The translations under genes and the position numbers were made by a program. The notes below the pieces were generated by a model. That model made no database searches, was not told the origin of the DNA, and saw nothing but the letters and a program-made list of their open reading frames with translations. From assembly GCF_001039355.2 (NCBI RefSeq), contig NW_019773681.1:89576-153575 (forward strand): a stretch of 64,000 nucleotides of DNA, written 5' to 3'. Numbering within the stretch: position 1 is the first letter of the stretch; each line of letters begins with the position of its first letter. Below are positions 1 to 10,372 of this stretch, piece after piece. This DNA is from Lingula anatina (Eukaryota; Brachiopoda; Lingulata; Lingulida; Lingulidae).

Positions 1-6
1 ACATAC

Positions 7-974
7 CTTCTTTTGTGGCTACCAGGACTCCAGGTTGTTCTGTTTGCAAATACGTGAAGTCAGATTCCTCGCATGTGTTTTCACCAGACCAACTGTAAAA
101 ACAGAATGAGAACCAAGGCTGAGTGCTAAGTGATTTTGCTTTCACTAGTTTCCTTTTAGATAAGTGGCGTATCTAAAAAAGGTCCATTTATGAAACCGTG
201 TGCCTTACTTATTTGTGCCACCATAGAACTTACCAGGGCGCCATTGGACGCTCAAATACGCCACAGTGGACGCTCAAGATCAGGTCGTACAAGGGATCTG
301 TACGCTATGATCGCCACAAAGTTTCCCGCATGTTTAAGACAATTCCGTATAAGGTTCACTTCAAACCATTTTGCTGCTTTGTTATTATTTCTCAGATCAT
401 CCAAATTGGTTTTATTTTAAATTAAATGAATATAGTCTAAATATAAATGTTTGTGAATATTTGACAGGTATAACCTAGCATATTGGAATTATTTTTTTTT
501 ATAATTGCGTGATGTCACATGAGACAATTGTAAGTGCTAAGTCGGCCCTGGTTTGAAATAAAAGTGAATCTTTCCGCTGGAATTGTCGTCTTAGGAAGCA
601 ATACAAATTTGACGTGAAATACACGGTTACTCTCTCCTGTTTTACATAAGACTGTAAGTCGTATCATAAGTGAAACCAAACGGAAAATCTCATTGAAAAA
701 ACTTTTTTGGGCACTTGCTTGTCTGCTATCATTTTAGAAACTACTCTGCAAAGCTCCTGAAATCTCGTTTTCTATCAAGCTAAATTAGGAAGAATTATCA
801 CTTTATCGGTTAATCTTTGTTGCTCTTACCTTCTATACCTGTGCATTCTAAAGCCGGGGCCGCCGCTGTTATCATCCAGGTAGGTCACATTTAAACGACC
901 GTTCTGCAGATATCTAGACTCGTCGTGTGTAGACAGCAGAGTGACCACCAACTCCCACCAATTTCCATTTAACT

Positions 975-1013
<39 letters not shown>

Positions 1014-1296
1014 TATTATTATTATTATTATTATAACTCCTCAATGTCTTCGTATTTCACAGTTTCAAAGGTTTTGAATTAAGAAGGAAATATCCCGTTT
1101 TAAAAGAAAAAATGTCTTTTAATCTACATATAGATCTAACATGTATGCTTTTTAAGGGACGTACCTCACTCAAATCAAGATCCGCGATAGGATCAAGGTT
1201 GCACTGCTTAGGAAATGGTATAAGTCTGGCCCTTTTCTTTGACAACACCAAGATAACTACACTGTAAAAAACCATTAGAAAGAACAACCTGTACAT
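7..1296 (-). CDS. Lipocalin-like secreted protein, copy A (exons 1-3; 3' part outside window)
   Basis: Coding exons on the minus strand are 1165..1296, 830..972 and 7..92. Exons 4-5 would lie beyond the left edge. Exon 1 starts at an ATG followed by a hydrophobic signal peptide (MYRLFFLMVFYSVVILVLS) and a segment with one Cys and the motif PIADLDLSE. Exon 2 opens with LNGNWWELVVT, the G-x-W signature expected at the start of a lipocalin barrel. Exon 3 encodes SWSGENTCEESDFTYL and a strand ending in VLVATKEG. Junction phases are 0, 2 and 1, and exon lengths (132, 143, 86) equal those of copies B and C. The G-x-W motif, signal peptide and cysteines suggest a small secreted carrier of hydrophobic ligands. 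The family call is inference from the motif and overall length; that it is a real gene is well supported by four-fold paralogy. Confidence 0.8.
977..1033. repeat. (AAT)n/(ATT)n microsatellite beside exon 2 acceptor of copy A
   Basis: A trinucleotide tract in intron 1 of copy A ends within about five bases of the exon 2 acceptor, where a polypyrimidine tract is expected. On the minus strand it supplies the run of T residues. Copies B (8106-8163) and C (13563-13621) have equivalent tracts in the same place. Confidence 0.9.
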
Positions 1297-1371
1297 TTTG
1301 CTGCTATTAGATGCACACGTATTTAGGCAGTAGCACGTAGATGAGCAGACAATAATTGATAACTGTGAGCT

Positions 1372-1383
1372 GCAATAAAAAGT
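1372..1383 (-). promoter_or_regulatory. TATA-like core promoter of lipocalin-like copy A
   Basis: Read on the minus strand, an AT-rich TTTTTATTG-type motif lies about 80 bases upstream of the copy A ATG. It sits inside a block conserved with copies B and C, where it reads CTATTTATTG. CCAAT pentamers cluster further upstream (about 1536-1640). It is assigned by position and paralogue conservation only. Confidence 0.3.
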
Positions 1384-2580
1384 GCCTCGAGGGCTTGCTC
1401 TCTCTGATTCAACAGTTCTGCTTATAGACTAAATTAACAATACCGACCTTACGCTATTGTAATTAACTCAACTGGCATGTCGTTCTATACACAAATGTTG
1501 TATTTCCGACCCTTGACAGTTCGACATTGACAGGGCTAACCAATTATATATGGTTTTAATTTATGAGATTTGGTTGATGAGCCAATAGTATCATTCCTTT
1601 CAACACTTTCATCCACCCATTGGATACCAGCCAATGTCAACCTTGCTTTTAATCGAACCCTCCCCAACCACTGTTATCGTGCCGATGACATGTTCTAATT
1701 CAATTAGCCAAGCCCCTAATTCCGTAGATTTGACCTAGAACTGATCGAGCAAAATGTATGGCGGGAATCGTTACATTACAAATCAAGACAAACTGGGACC
1801 ACACAGTGCAAGGCAATTAAAATCGATGATTTTTAAAAGACATAAGCTTTTCATTACGAAGAAGAACATCGGTAGTGATTTTCAGGAAAAAATATCATTA
1901 AGCCAAGATGGGCTGCAACTGCAAATGAATTTAAATTAACAGCCACTTACATATGGGGAGATATTGCCACAGTTTTTATCGAGTCTATAAATATCATTGC
2001 TTACCTGAAAGTGAAATAAAAAATTTACATTGGAAATTGGATAATTACAGTGGAAGTTTGAAATGCAGGCACATATACAGTTTTGATTGACGTCTACGTG
2101 TCTGGCACTTTCGTGTGAAGGCCGCTTTTTATAGTATCACTCGCATAATAAATTCGCCAAACCATTAACATTTTACCTGCAGCAATGTCGTAAGCAGCTA
2201 CTCAGTTCTGATATAGGTATAACAACGGGAAAAAAGATAAAAAAGCTAGATTATAATGTTCTCTAGACATTATTTAATAGTGCCATGTCACTTAATGTGA
2301 AAGAGTTGAGAACGTACAAAAGAGTAAGATGACTTCTAAATGTTTATCCTAAAATATGTATTTATGTAGAGTGAACGATAAGGACACTATCGACTGATGC
2401 CTAGTTTGTGTGCTCCAAACAGATTATAACGTTTTTAAGAAAAGAACTAGGGAGTAACTTTGGATATTGTAAAGTATAAGAACTTTGTTGTTAACCCCGG
2501 GAAAATCCTCTTTCAGAACTGAATAAAATTGTTTACTGTTAAGTTTTAAATGTGACATCATGTCATTTATGCGCTAAACT

Positions 2581-2710
2581 TCTAGACCTACATGCTAACT
2601 CCAGAACCGCCATTTTTCTCATCCAAGTAAGTAATATTGATGTCGACTTTCTGCAAATACTTTGACTTCTGTCCTGTGCAGACGATCAACCCATACCACA
2701 CTCCAGTTAA
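2581..2710 (-). pseudogene. Relic lipocalin-like exon 2 upstream of copy A
   Basis: On the minus strand, after an AG acceptor, the sequence reads LTGVWYGLIVC and then KYLQKVDINITYLDEKNGG, clearly homologous to exon 2 of the intact copies (LNGNWWELVVT, YLQNGRLNVTYLD). A 2-bp deletion near the 3' end brings in stop codons at the position of the conserved RMHRF. The flanks show no intact exons 1, 3, 4 or 5. This is the remnant of an additional array member. Confidence 0.75.
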
Positions 2711-2784
2711 CTAATAACAAGAACAATAAAAAAACTACTTTTTTGCTTCAGATTCTTGATAATCAAAATATACTAAGAAGGGAT

Positions 2785-3024
2785 TTAAGCACATGTACAA
2801 TAAAGTGTGTCAATTGCGTAATAAAGCACTAGATACTTAATCAGCTTGGGATCACCCAGTAGAAATACAATACCACAGGTTATACTGTTGTTTGAAACAA
2901 ACGTGCTCTCAAGTGTATTATGATGCTGACACTTTAAAGTTGAAGTCTTGCCTTTAGAGTTTACTTTAATTTGTGGTTCACTGTCAATAAGTATGTCACT
3001 CAGCAGAACTCCACGGCACTCCAT
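2785..3024 (-). other. Conserved ORF-like block upstream of lipocalin-like genes
   Basis: A minus-strand reading frame of 79 codons starts at an ATG (3022-3024). A stretch around TSTLKCQHHNTLESTF is repeated at 10002-10223 and, more divergently (SSIIQCRHHNTPES), at about 21117-21243. The frame is shifted at its start in the second copy and stops early in the third. It may be a decayed upstream exon or conserved non-coding DNA carried by the duplications. I do not recognise it. Confidence 0.35.
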
Positions 3025-3097
3025 ATCAATTGTATCGGAAGTCCTGTATTAAGATTCTTATGTAGGAAATACGTCCCACAGGACCCTATTGGTTGGC

Positions 3098-3100
3098 AAA

Positions 3101-3155
<55 letters not shown>
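3098..3155. repeat. (AAAT)n microsatellite
   Basis: A tetranucleotide tract of about 14 units, preceded by a short conserved sequence (GGACCCTAT...TTGGC). The same tract and lead sequence recur at 10316-10372 in the paralogous unit. Confidence 0.9.
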
Positions 3156-3797
3156 GAACAACACTTTTGTCTCATTAACTAGTTGAAAGGCTTGTTAAGA
3201 AGAACAGTGATAACCATTCTTAGACCAACTGAGTCAACATGTAGGCCTCTCTTATAAGGGACTAGTAATTACTGCGGTTTAAATGCAGCAATCGGCCCAG
3301 TCTAAACGTGCCAGATTTTAGGTCAACCCTATGATTGAATGAAGAAGAATATATTATAAATTGGATTGTTAGGGTATAACAGATATCTTAATGCACGCAC
3401 ATCTGTGCGAAGGGTGTTTTAACATGCATTTGTCACTTCAATCCACCAGTGTCTTTTTTTTCCTCTACCAATTTGTGCGCATGTATATATTACAGAATGA
3501 TTGGAGTACCAGTATATAAAGCAACATTGATGACAAGATGTTTTTGTAGTACTTGTGTCGTTTTCTGTAATATGATAAAAGAAATATAGCTTGGTGTACA
3601 ATAATAAATATTCAGCTTTTTAATAGGACTGTGAGAAATGAACAGTTGTTCATAAGACATGATTTTTCTGAGTTGATTAATTTTTTCAAATTTTGAGTAT
3701 TTGTTCATGTAAAATAGTTTAAAAAAGACTTTGCTCGTCAAGATTGATTAAAAAAAATATCGGCATTAATTTTCTCAGGTTCATTTGTTATTCTGGT

Positions 3798-5901
3798 TAT
3801 GTACAGACACACATGTGACTGTACATATAGCTGCACCTGCGTCTGTTGTCGCCATCGTCACCGTGCACTTTCACCGATAACTCAATAAGTGGGAAATATT
3901 TTTTGTCTTCAAACTTATGGAGCTGATGAAAATTTAAAAATTATCAGGTCAAGTTTGACAATCAGCTTGAGCGGACCATTTGTAAAAGTTATGCAATTTT
4001 TCGCTATTTATCAGCATATATGCAACGCTGATAACACAGTTCAAGGAAAATCAAGGCTCATTGTACTGAAATTAATAGACTATAACAGAAGTGATCGATC
4101 TTACTAAAGGTCGAGTCCGAAAATTAACTTGATCGTATCATTTAAGAAAAATCATGCAGTTTTTTGCCTTTTGTTACCATATATGTAACAATGATAGGTC
4201 ATTCCAAGAAAAACCAATAGGCCTATTATATTGAAACAAATAGAAACGATCAATCTTACTAAATACAAGTCAAGTAAAAAAATCCTCAATGCCTCAATTT
4301 TGATAAAGTGTTGCCTTTTTTGTACATGAGTGTTTTTTTCTTCAGATTCGATAGCCATAATAACAGTCTCACTATTGAACTAATCCGATATGTTAAAGTG
4401 TTCTTTTGCCATTTTCTGCATCTCATCAACATTGTTAATTAATATAAAAGCAAGTGTCAATAATGACATCATTGAAGTTTGGCAGATTCAATCATTCACT
4501 ATGTTCAGAAGTGGAGCAAATTGGACATTTAAAAATGTCCTATTGATATTTTCCTAAATTGTCAACAATTTTCTTAGTTGATCATATAAAAATAAAAGTA
4601 AATTGATGGTTTGTTTTATGTAAAAAAGGGTGTTGAAAATGGAAAGAAACTCATTTCAGTACAGTTACCTTTTGTTTACATTTAGGCATTTTCAAGGTGT
4701 GACTTTAAACTTCCATTAGCTTTTAGACCTTTGCTAGTCACAATTGCTGAATATCCACGATACTTTATTATTAAAGATAAGTGGTGATTATGCTGTCAAG
4801 CATTATGTAATATTGCATCAAAATTGAAGAAAACACTATTTTAGGCACTGCATCCATAGTGACAATTAAAGGAAAGCCATGCGACGTACTCTTCTCAAAC
4901 TTACAGGAAAGAAACAAAGGGCTTAAGTACAGATTTAGTTTGAAGCTGTGTACTATTGGTTAATTTTTCTGAAAGTAAAAGGGATAACAACTCTTCCAAT
5001 GAGAAACATTGTAAAAAACTCTTAGAAATATTATTTATTCTACGGTATTTTACCACAACAACGACAGTAATAGCAATAAATCTGAAATATGTGATTGCCA
5101 TCCGACCATGTGGCCTCCATAGAAAGCTATGCTCTGTGATAATCACTTCAGAAATTATTACAAAAAAACAATTAGAAAAAATACAGACTAACTTAGAATG
5201 TAGAAATGGATTCATTAACCATTGGTAAGTATGGGAAAATTGCTGTTTGCCCCAGGAAATTCATTTTTTTTTTTTTTTTGTCTAAAATGAACAGTTGTTA
5301 TCCCTTTAAACAGTTTTTGTTAAAAGGTAATGCTTAACATATGGGCATTTTCAATGTGAGACCAAGAACTCCTGAGGGGATGTAGCCCAGTGGTAATCAA
5401 ATTTTCCTTATATCCATATCATTTATTGTATATAATTAAAAATAGGTGTATATTATACAGTTAATCATTATGTAATATTGCATCAAAATTGACACAAAAA
5501 CCTTCTTGTACTGCAACCACAAATGTTATGAAAGCAAAACTGTGTTATTATTTTCTTTATTTAATTATTTTTTGTAACTCACTTATTATTTTTTGTAACT
5601 TACAAGAATGGTTCGTATGATTGATATACAGCTCACAATACTTTCTTCCAAACAGTAGGCCTGTATTATGGGCTCATTAAATCAACCTATCGATGCACTA
5701 AAGACACGTGGGAAAGATATAATTTATTACACTATCTTCAAAAAATCAAAAGGGCCGTCAGGAATCATGGATATGTTTTGTGGCCCCAAAAATTTGAGTG
5801 ATGTCATACTTCGTACTAGCTTCAAACACCATTCAAAGTGTTCAATGTATTTTTCTTCTAATTAAAGAGGGGTTACAGTTACCGTGTAAAACATCTATCA
5901 G
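3798..5901. mobile_element. ~2.1-kb non-autonomous element with a palindromic end and ~160-bp internal repeats
   Basis: The element begins with a near-palindrome (TATGTACAGACACA and its reverse complement, ending near 3830), then a GTCGCC-like stretch and a CACTTTCACCGATAA-type segment. About 160-bp tandem units follow, starting near 3945, 4107 and 4266, each with a variant of AGGTCAAGTTCGAAAAT and of CAGCATATATGCAAC. The rest is AT-rich. Relative to the paralogous unit at 11086-11107, which keeps only the first ~20 bases, this is about 2.08 kb of extra DNA. It encodes no evident transposase. A related copy starts at 63478. The architecture resembles pearl/Helentron-type elements of bivalves; that assignment is inference. 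Confidence 0.6.
5375..5400 (+). repeat. Possible tRNA-derived SINE head (A box)
   Basis: GGGATGTAGCCCAGTGGTAA matches the RNA polymerase III A-box shape (TRGCNNAGYGG) typical of tRNA-derived SINEs. I could not find a convincing B box downstream, so this is at most a fragment. Confidence 0.25.
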
Positions 5902-6086
5902 TCTTATTTAGGTGAGAATGATTGCAAATGGACATTTTTCAGTGTAGCATATTCACAATTGAAAGAGAGAGGGGAATAGAATACAATAACACAGGTCATC
6001 AACACAGACAACTTGACCTCAGACATTCATTTATCTTACTTAATGGTAAAATAATCTTGCAATTATGTGATAAAGGAAAATTTCAC

Positions 6087-8112
6087 TTATTTAAGAATCT
6101 CAGACCAACTGGCTGCAGGGGGCATCCCGCAAACTGGAAAAAAAAAGAAAAATAAGACTCCATTAAAATATTTTAAAAACTGCTAAATATGAGGTGATAG
6201 AATTGTTTTTTAATTTTTCAAAGTAAAATGTACTGTATTTATATCTTAATTGATGGGTAAATGTGATCTTTGAGAAGATTAATAAATCACACCCATTACA
6301 TATTTAAGTTCACCCGGTCGTATCTGATGTGATGTTATCAGATATTACATCAAGTCACAACTAACACAATTTTATAACACACTCAGGGACAACTAACACA
6401 ATTTAATAACACACTCAGTGCCAACTAACACAATTCTATAACAAATTCAGTAACAACTAACACATTGCTACAGCACCAAGTCACAACAAAAAAAAAGGAA
6501 AAACCACACAATCAGTCACATGATTTCACGGATTGTGACTATTCCTTCATACCTCCTGTATGTTCCATTGCTATATACTTCTGTTGTCTCATACATGGGT
6601 CCAAAGAAATACGGTTTAACAATCTAGCAACGTCGCTGGGACTGAAGCACATGTACCGGCTCCAGAGGTGGTATGAGTTCTCGCCAAGTTCTGGGTGATA
6701 TTGGCGGCACAATACGAAGTGGCCATTTGTTTCTACAAGGGTTTTATAATACATGATGGTCCCATCTGAAAGAATGGAAATTTAACTAGAGTAAGAGACA
6801 AGGTGTTTCAAGGAATTTGTTGAAATTATCATTGAGGAAGGAGACAAATATCAGCAAATGCAACTTTTCAGAGAGCTCAAACATCCACCTAAGTATCAGA
6901 ATTGGAATGATTACTCTTAATCAAGTAATGATTTTATAAATCAATTTAAATATTTTAATTAAAATTAATTAATAGGCTCAATTATCATTATTAATTCACA
7001 AATCAAAACTTAAATACCGTCAAACCAATTCCTAGCCAGTTCTACTTCAGTATATGATCACAAAAACTAATTATTATTATTTTTTTTATTATTATTGTAA
7101 TGTTGATCTTGAACCAAATTCCAAAGGTCACCGGAAAGTCTTCTCTAGTTAAAAGCTTCCTTTTAGCCATTTTCCAGAAACTCCCTGCAAAGCGGCGTAG
7201 GCTACATTGCGCAATCTTACCATCTTTTGTGGCTGCAAGAACACCTGGTTGCCCTGTTGGAAAATTTGTGAAGTCAAACTCGTCGCACCTGTTCTCATTT
7301 GACCAGCTGTAAAACAGAATGAGAACCTAGGCTGAGTGGTGAGGCCTGTGAGAGGTGAAGAGACAACTGCATAATTTAGCTTTCTTTCTTTCATGTAGGA
7401 CCGCCATAATTAAGTCGTTAATTGTAAGCTAACACTCGAGCTAGCATTTGGCTTTTCTCACTCTGAATGGTCCCTTATATAATAAGTGGCGTATCTAAAA
7501 AATTTTCGAATCCTCCAATCTGGTTTTATTTCATATTAAATGAATATCGCCCATATATAAATGTTTGGGAATATTTGACAGATATAACCAAGTACATAGG
7601 ACTTATTTTTTAAAATCACTTTATATTGAGTGATGTCACATGAGACAAGGATCAATGTTAAGTTGGCCCTGGTTTGCAATAGAATTTAATCTTTCCGCTG
7701 AATTTTCGTCCTAAGAAGCAATACAAATCTGACGTGAAACACACGGTTACTTTCTCCTGTAAGACTGTATTTCGTATCATGAGTGAAACCAAAAGGAAAT
7801 TTCACGGGAAACAGAAATTGTCAACGTCTTTTGGGGCACTATCTTGTCTGCTATAAAATGATGAGCTTACTCTGCGAAGCTCCCGAAATCTTGCTTTCTA
7901 TCAAGCTAGGTTGCGAAGAATTGTCACTTTATCGGTACATATTTGTTGCTCTTACCTTCTAAACCTGTGCATTCTAAAACCGGGGCCGCCGTTTTTCTCA
8001 TCCAGGTAGGTCACATTTAAACGACCGTTCTGCAGATATCTAGACTCGTCGTGTGTAGACAGCAGGGTGACCACCAACTCCCACCAATTTCCATTTAACT
8101 ATTAACAATAAA

Positions 8113-8166
<54 letters not shown>

Positions 8167-8481
8167 AGCAAGAACATTAACAATAATAATAATAATAAGT
8201 TATACTTTAAACTCGTTAATGGCATCACATTTCATATTTTTTAATATTTGGGATTAAGATGGATAATATCCGGTTATAAAAGAAAAAAAGCTTTTTAATC
8301 TATGGAAAGACTATCATGCATATCACAGCATGCTTTTTAAGGGACGTACCTTACTCAAATCAAGATCTGCGATGGGAGGAAGGTTGCACTTCTTAGGAAA
8401 TGACATAATTCTGGCCTTTTTCCTTGACGACACCAATATAACCACACTGCAAGCAGCCATTAGAAACAGTAACCTGTACAT
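6087..8481 (-). CDS. Lipocalin-like secreted protein, copy B (complete)
   Basis: Exons on the minus strand: 8350..8481, 7956..8098, 7221..7306, 6553..6765, 6087..6133. They total 621 bases (206 residues plus TAA), the usual lipocalin size. Residues 1-19 form a signal peptide and Cys32 lies near the mature N-terminus. Exon 2 begins LNGNWWELVVT (G-x-W at 47-49). Exon 3 has SWSNENRCDEFDFTNF. Exon 4 has YKTLVETNGHFVLCRQY, YHLWSRYMCF and LNRISLDPCM. The last exon encodes VCGMPPAASWSEILK, giving a C-terminal Cys likely to form a disulphide. Phases are 0, 2, 1, 1. The Cys in VLCRQY is not shared with C or D. The likely role is extracellular transport or sequestration of a small hydrophobic ligand. 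The fold assignment is inference; the gene model is strong. Confidence 0.85.
6358..6466. repeat. ~31-bp tandem repeat in intron 4 of copy B
   Basis: About four imperfect copies of a unit containing CAACTAACACAATTTTATAA and CACTCAG. A related sequence (AGTCACAACTAGCACAATAT) is found in the same intron of copy D near 17670-17740. In copy C it has collapsed to a single AAGTCACAAC-bearing stretch near 11890. Confidence 0.7.
8106..8163. repeat. (AAT)n microsatellite beside exon 2 acceptor of copy B
   Basis: A trinucleotide tract in intron 1 of copy B, a few bases from the exon 2 acceptor at 8098/8099. It is equivalent in position to the tracts in copies A and C. Confidence 0.9.
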
Positions 8482-8557
8482 TTTGCTGCTATGAGATACA
8501 CACGTATTCAGGCAGTAGCATTTAGATGAGCTTACAATAATTGATAACCGTGAGCTG

Positions 8558-8571
8558 CAATAAATAGTGCC
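8558..8571 (-). promoter_or_regulatory. TATA-like core promoter of lipocalin-like copy B
   Basis: On the minus strand, GGCACTATTTATTG lies about 80-90 bases upstream of the ATG and is identical in copy C. CCAAT pentamers occur further upstream near 8765, 8799 (inverted) and 8820. Confidence 0.35.
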
Positions 8572-8921
8572 TCGATAGCCTGCTTTCTCGGGTCCTACGG
8601 TTCTGTTAACAGACAGAATTAACAATACAGAAGCTGCGCTATTATAATTATTACCTAGGCACTTGTTTCTCTTTCAGACAAATGTTGTATTTCCGACTTG
8701 ACAGTTCGACCTTTACAGGGCTAACCATTCATGTGGTTTCTATTTATGAGGTTTGGTTGATGAGCCAATGGTATCATTCCTTTCAACACTTCCTCGTCTG
8801 CCCATTGGACGTTTCCCAGCCAATGCCAATCTTCATTTGAATTGACCCCACTTCCAACCGCTGCGATTGGGTTGATGACACAATCCTATTCAGTTCAGCC
8901 AAGCTTTAACTGCAGCAATTA

Positions 8922-9470
8922 CAGGCCTTCCCAACTACCAGACTCGGCACCTAAGGATCCTGAATTAACAGGTATATCGGACCACACTACCCGTTTTCAA
9001 GGTGTGTGTCATATCGCATTTCCGAGTATCAGCCAGAACACCGACAGGATGAGCACTGGCATGCTCGGCTGTCACCTTGATTGGATAGTAAACGATTGTC
9101 GTAAAATTGCTATATGGTTTTAAAACCGGGTGAATAAATTTGAAAGCCACTAGATAAACCTTAAACTGCCACATTAATCTAATACAATGCAAAAAAGCCC
9201 TATCAAAAGTGGTTAAACATTCAAACCGAATGTCGTAAAGTCCCCATATATCCCCATAGAGACAATAAAATAGAGTACTCTAAATTAAGAGTACAGTTTA
9301 AGGTTGTTCAGCCGAGCGTGGATGAGCCCGCAGTCGTGCTACAAAATTTGTTCTGGGATGTGATCCTCGGAAATGCGATCTGACACACACCTTGAAAACG
9401 GGTAGCGTGGTCCGATATACCGGTTCATTCAGGATCCTTAGGTGCCGAGTCTGGTAGTTGGGTATGCCTG
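8922..9470. mobile_element. Terminal-inverted-repeat element (549 bp) with 5-bp target duplication
   Basis: The left end (8922-9027) and the reverse complement of the right end (about 9365-9470) match over about 105 bases with few differences. They share CCAACTACCAGACTCGGCAC, CTAAGGATCCTGAAT and CCCGTTTTCAAGGTGTGTGT. The element is flanked on both sides by AATTA (8917-8921 and 9471-9475). The paralogous empty site in copy C (about 14745) reads through as GCAGCAATTAAGT, supporting insertion. No transposase is encoded. Confidence 0.85.
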
Positions 9471-9771
9471 AATTAAGTCGTTAGCAGCTAGTCAAGTCTA
9501 GTGATCCACGTGTTTATCGAATTTTGAATTTTGTGCTTGCTATCAGACCAAGTGACATCCATAAATGGCTACCCTTTGTAACTATCTCTTCAAAGATAAT
9601 AACTTTTTTTTAGAAAAAACTGGGGATTAACTTTGAATAACAGAACGGATTAATTATACGGGAAATTTGTTGATAACCCCAGGAAAATTCTCTTTCAGAT
9701 CTGAATAAAATTGTTTACTATTATGTTTTAAAAGTGACATTATGTTAATTGCTATATTTATGTGCTTATCT

Positions 9772-9916
9772 CCTAGACCTACATGTACGGGCTCTAACGG
9801 AGCGCCATTTTTCTAATCCAGGTAAGTAATATTGATGCCGAACTTCTGCATATACTTCGACTTATATCCTGTGCAGGCGGCAGGGTGACGACCAACCCAT
9901 ACCAAACTCCAGTTAA
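9772..9916 (-). pseudogene. Relic lipocalin-like exon 2 upstream of copy B
   Basis: On the minus strand this reads LTGVWYGLVVTLPPAQDISR after an AG acceptor. A 2-bp insertion then shifts the frame; the shifted frame continues as YMQKFGINITYLD and meets a stop. It is paralogous to the relic at 2581-2710 and lies in the same position relative to its intact neighbour, so it predates the duplication that separated units A and B. Confidence 0.75.
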
Positions 9917-10001
9917 CTATTAACAAAAACAACAAGAACAATAAAAGCAACTATTTTTTTGCTTTGGATTTTTAAATATTGGAATATACCAAGAAGGAAT
10001 T

Positions 10002-10223
10002 TTATTCCATGTAAATTGTTTCCTGTGGGTTATGGAGTATCAGATACCTATTCAGCCTGGGATCATCCAGTACAAATACAATACCACAGGTTATACTGTT
10101 GTTTGAAACAAACGTGCTCTCAAGTGTATTATGATGCTGACACTTTAAAGTTGAAGTCGCGCCTTTAAACTGCTTTAATTTGTGGTTCAGTGTCAATAAG
10201 TATGTCACCCACCAGAACTCCAC
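10002..10223 (-). other. Second copy of the conserved ORF-like block
   Basis: Shares TSTLKCQHHNTLESTF and the following SNNSITCGIVF with the block at 2785-3024. The reading frame is shifted upstream of that stretch and the ATG of the first copy is changed to ATA. Function unknown. Confidence 0.3.
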
Positions 10224-10315
10224 GGCACTCTATATGAATTGTATCGGAAGCACTATAGGATTATTATTATTATTATGAAGGGAATACGCCTCACAGGACC
10301 CTATACGTTGGCAAA

Positions 10316-10325
10316 AAATAAAAAA

Positions 10326-10368
<43 letters not shown>

Positions 10369-10372
10369 AAAT
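10316..10372. repeat. (AAAT)n microsatellite
   Basis: A tetranucleotide tract in the same relative position as 3098-3155, so the microsatellite predates the unit duplication. Confidence 0.9.

Larger units (their letters stand above)
1297..3795. other. Upstream region of copy A, paralogous to the region upstream of copy B
   Basis: Proximal promoter (1297-1700) with several CCAAT pentamers, then AT-rich DNA. The block 1750-2350 matches the region upstream of copy C (about 14400-15010), and 2440-3795 matches the region upstream of copy B (about 9600-11090). It contains a relic exon 2 (2581-2710), a conserved ORF-like block (2785-3024) and an (AAAT)n tract (3098-3155). I see no other intact gene. 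Confidence 0.6.

Noticed and set aside
8040-8228. Leucine-rich 62-codon reading frame on the minus strand
   Set aside because: It is the (AAT)n microsatellite of intron 1 read as poly-Leu, joined to exon 2 sequence in a wrong frame.
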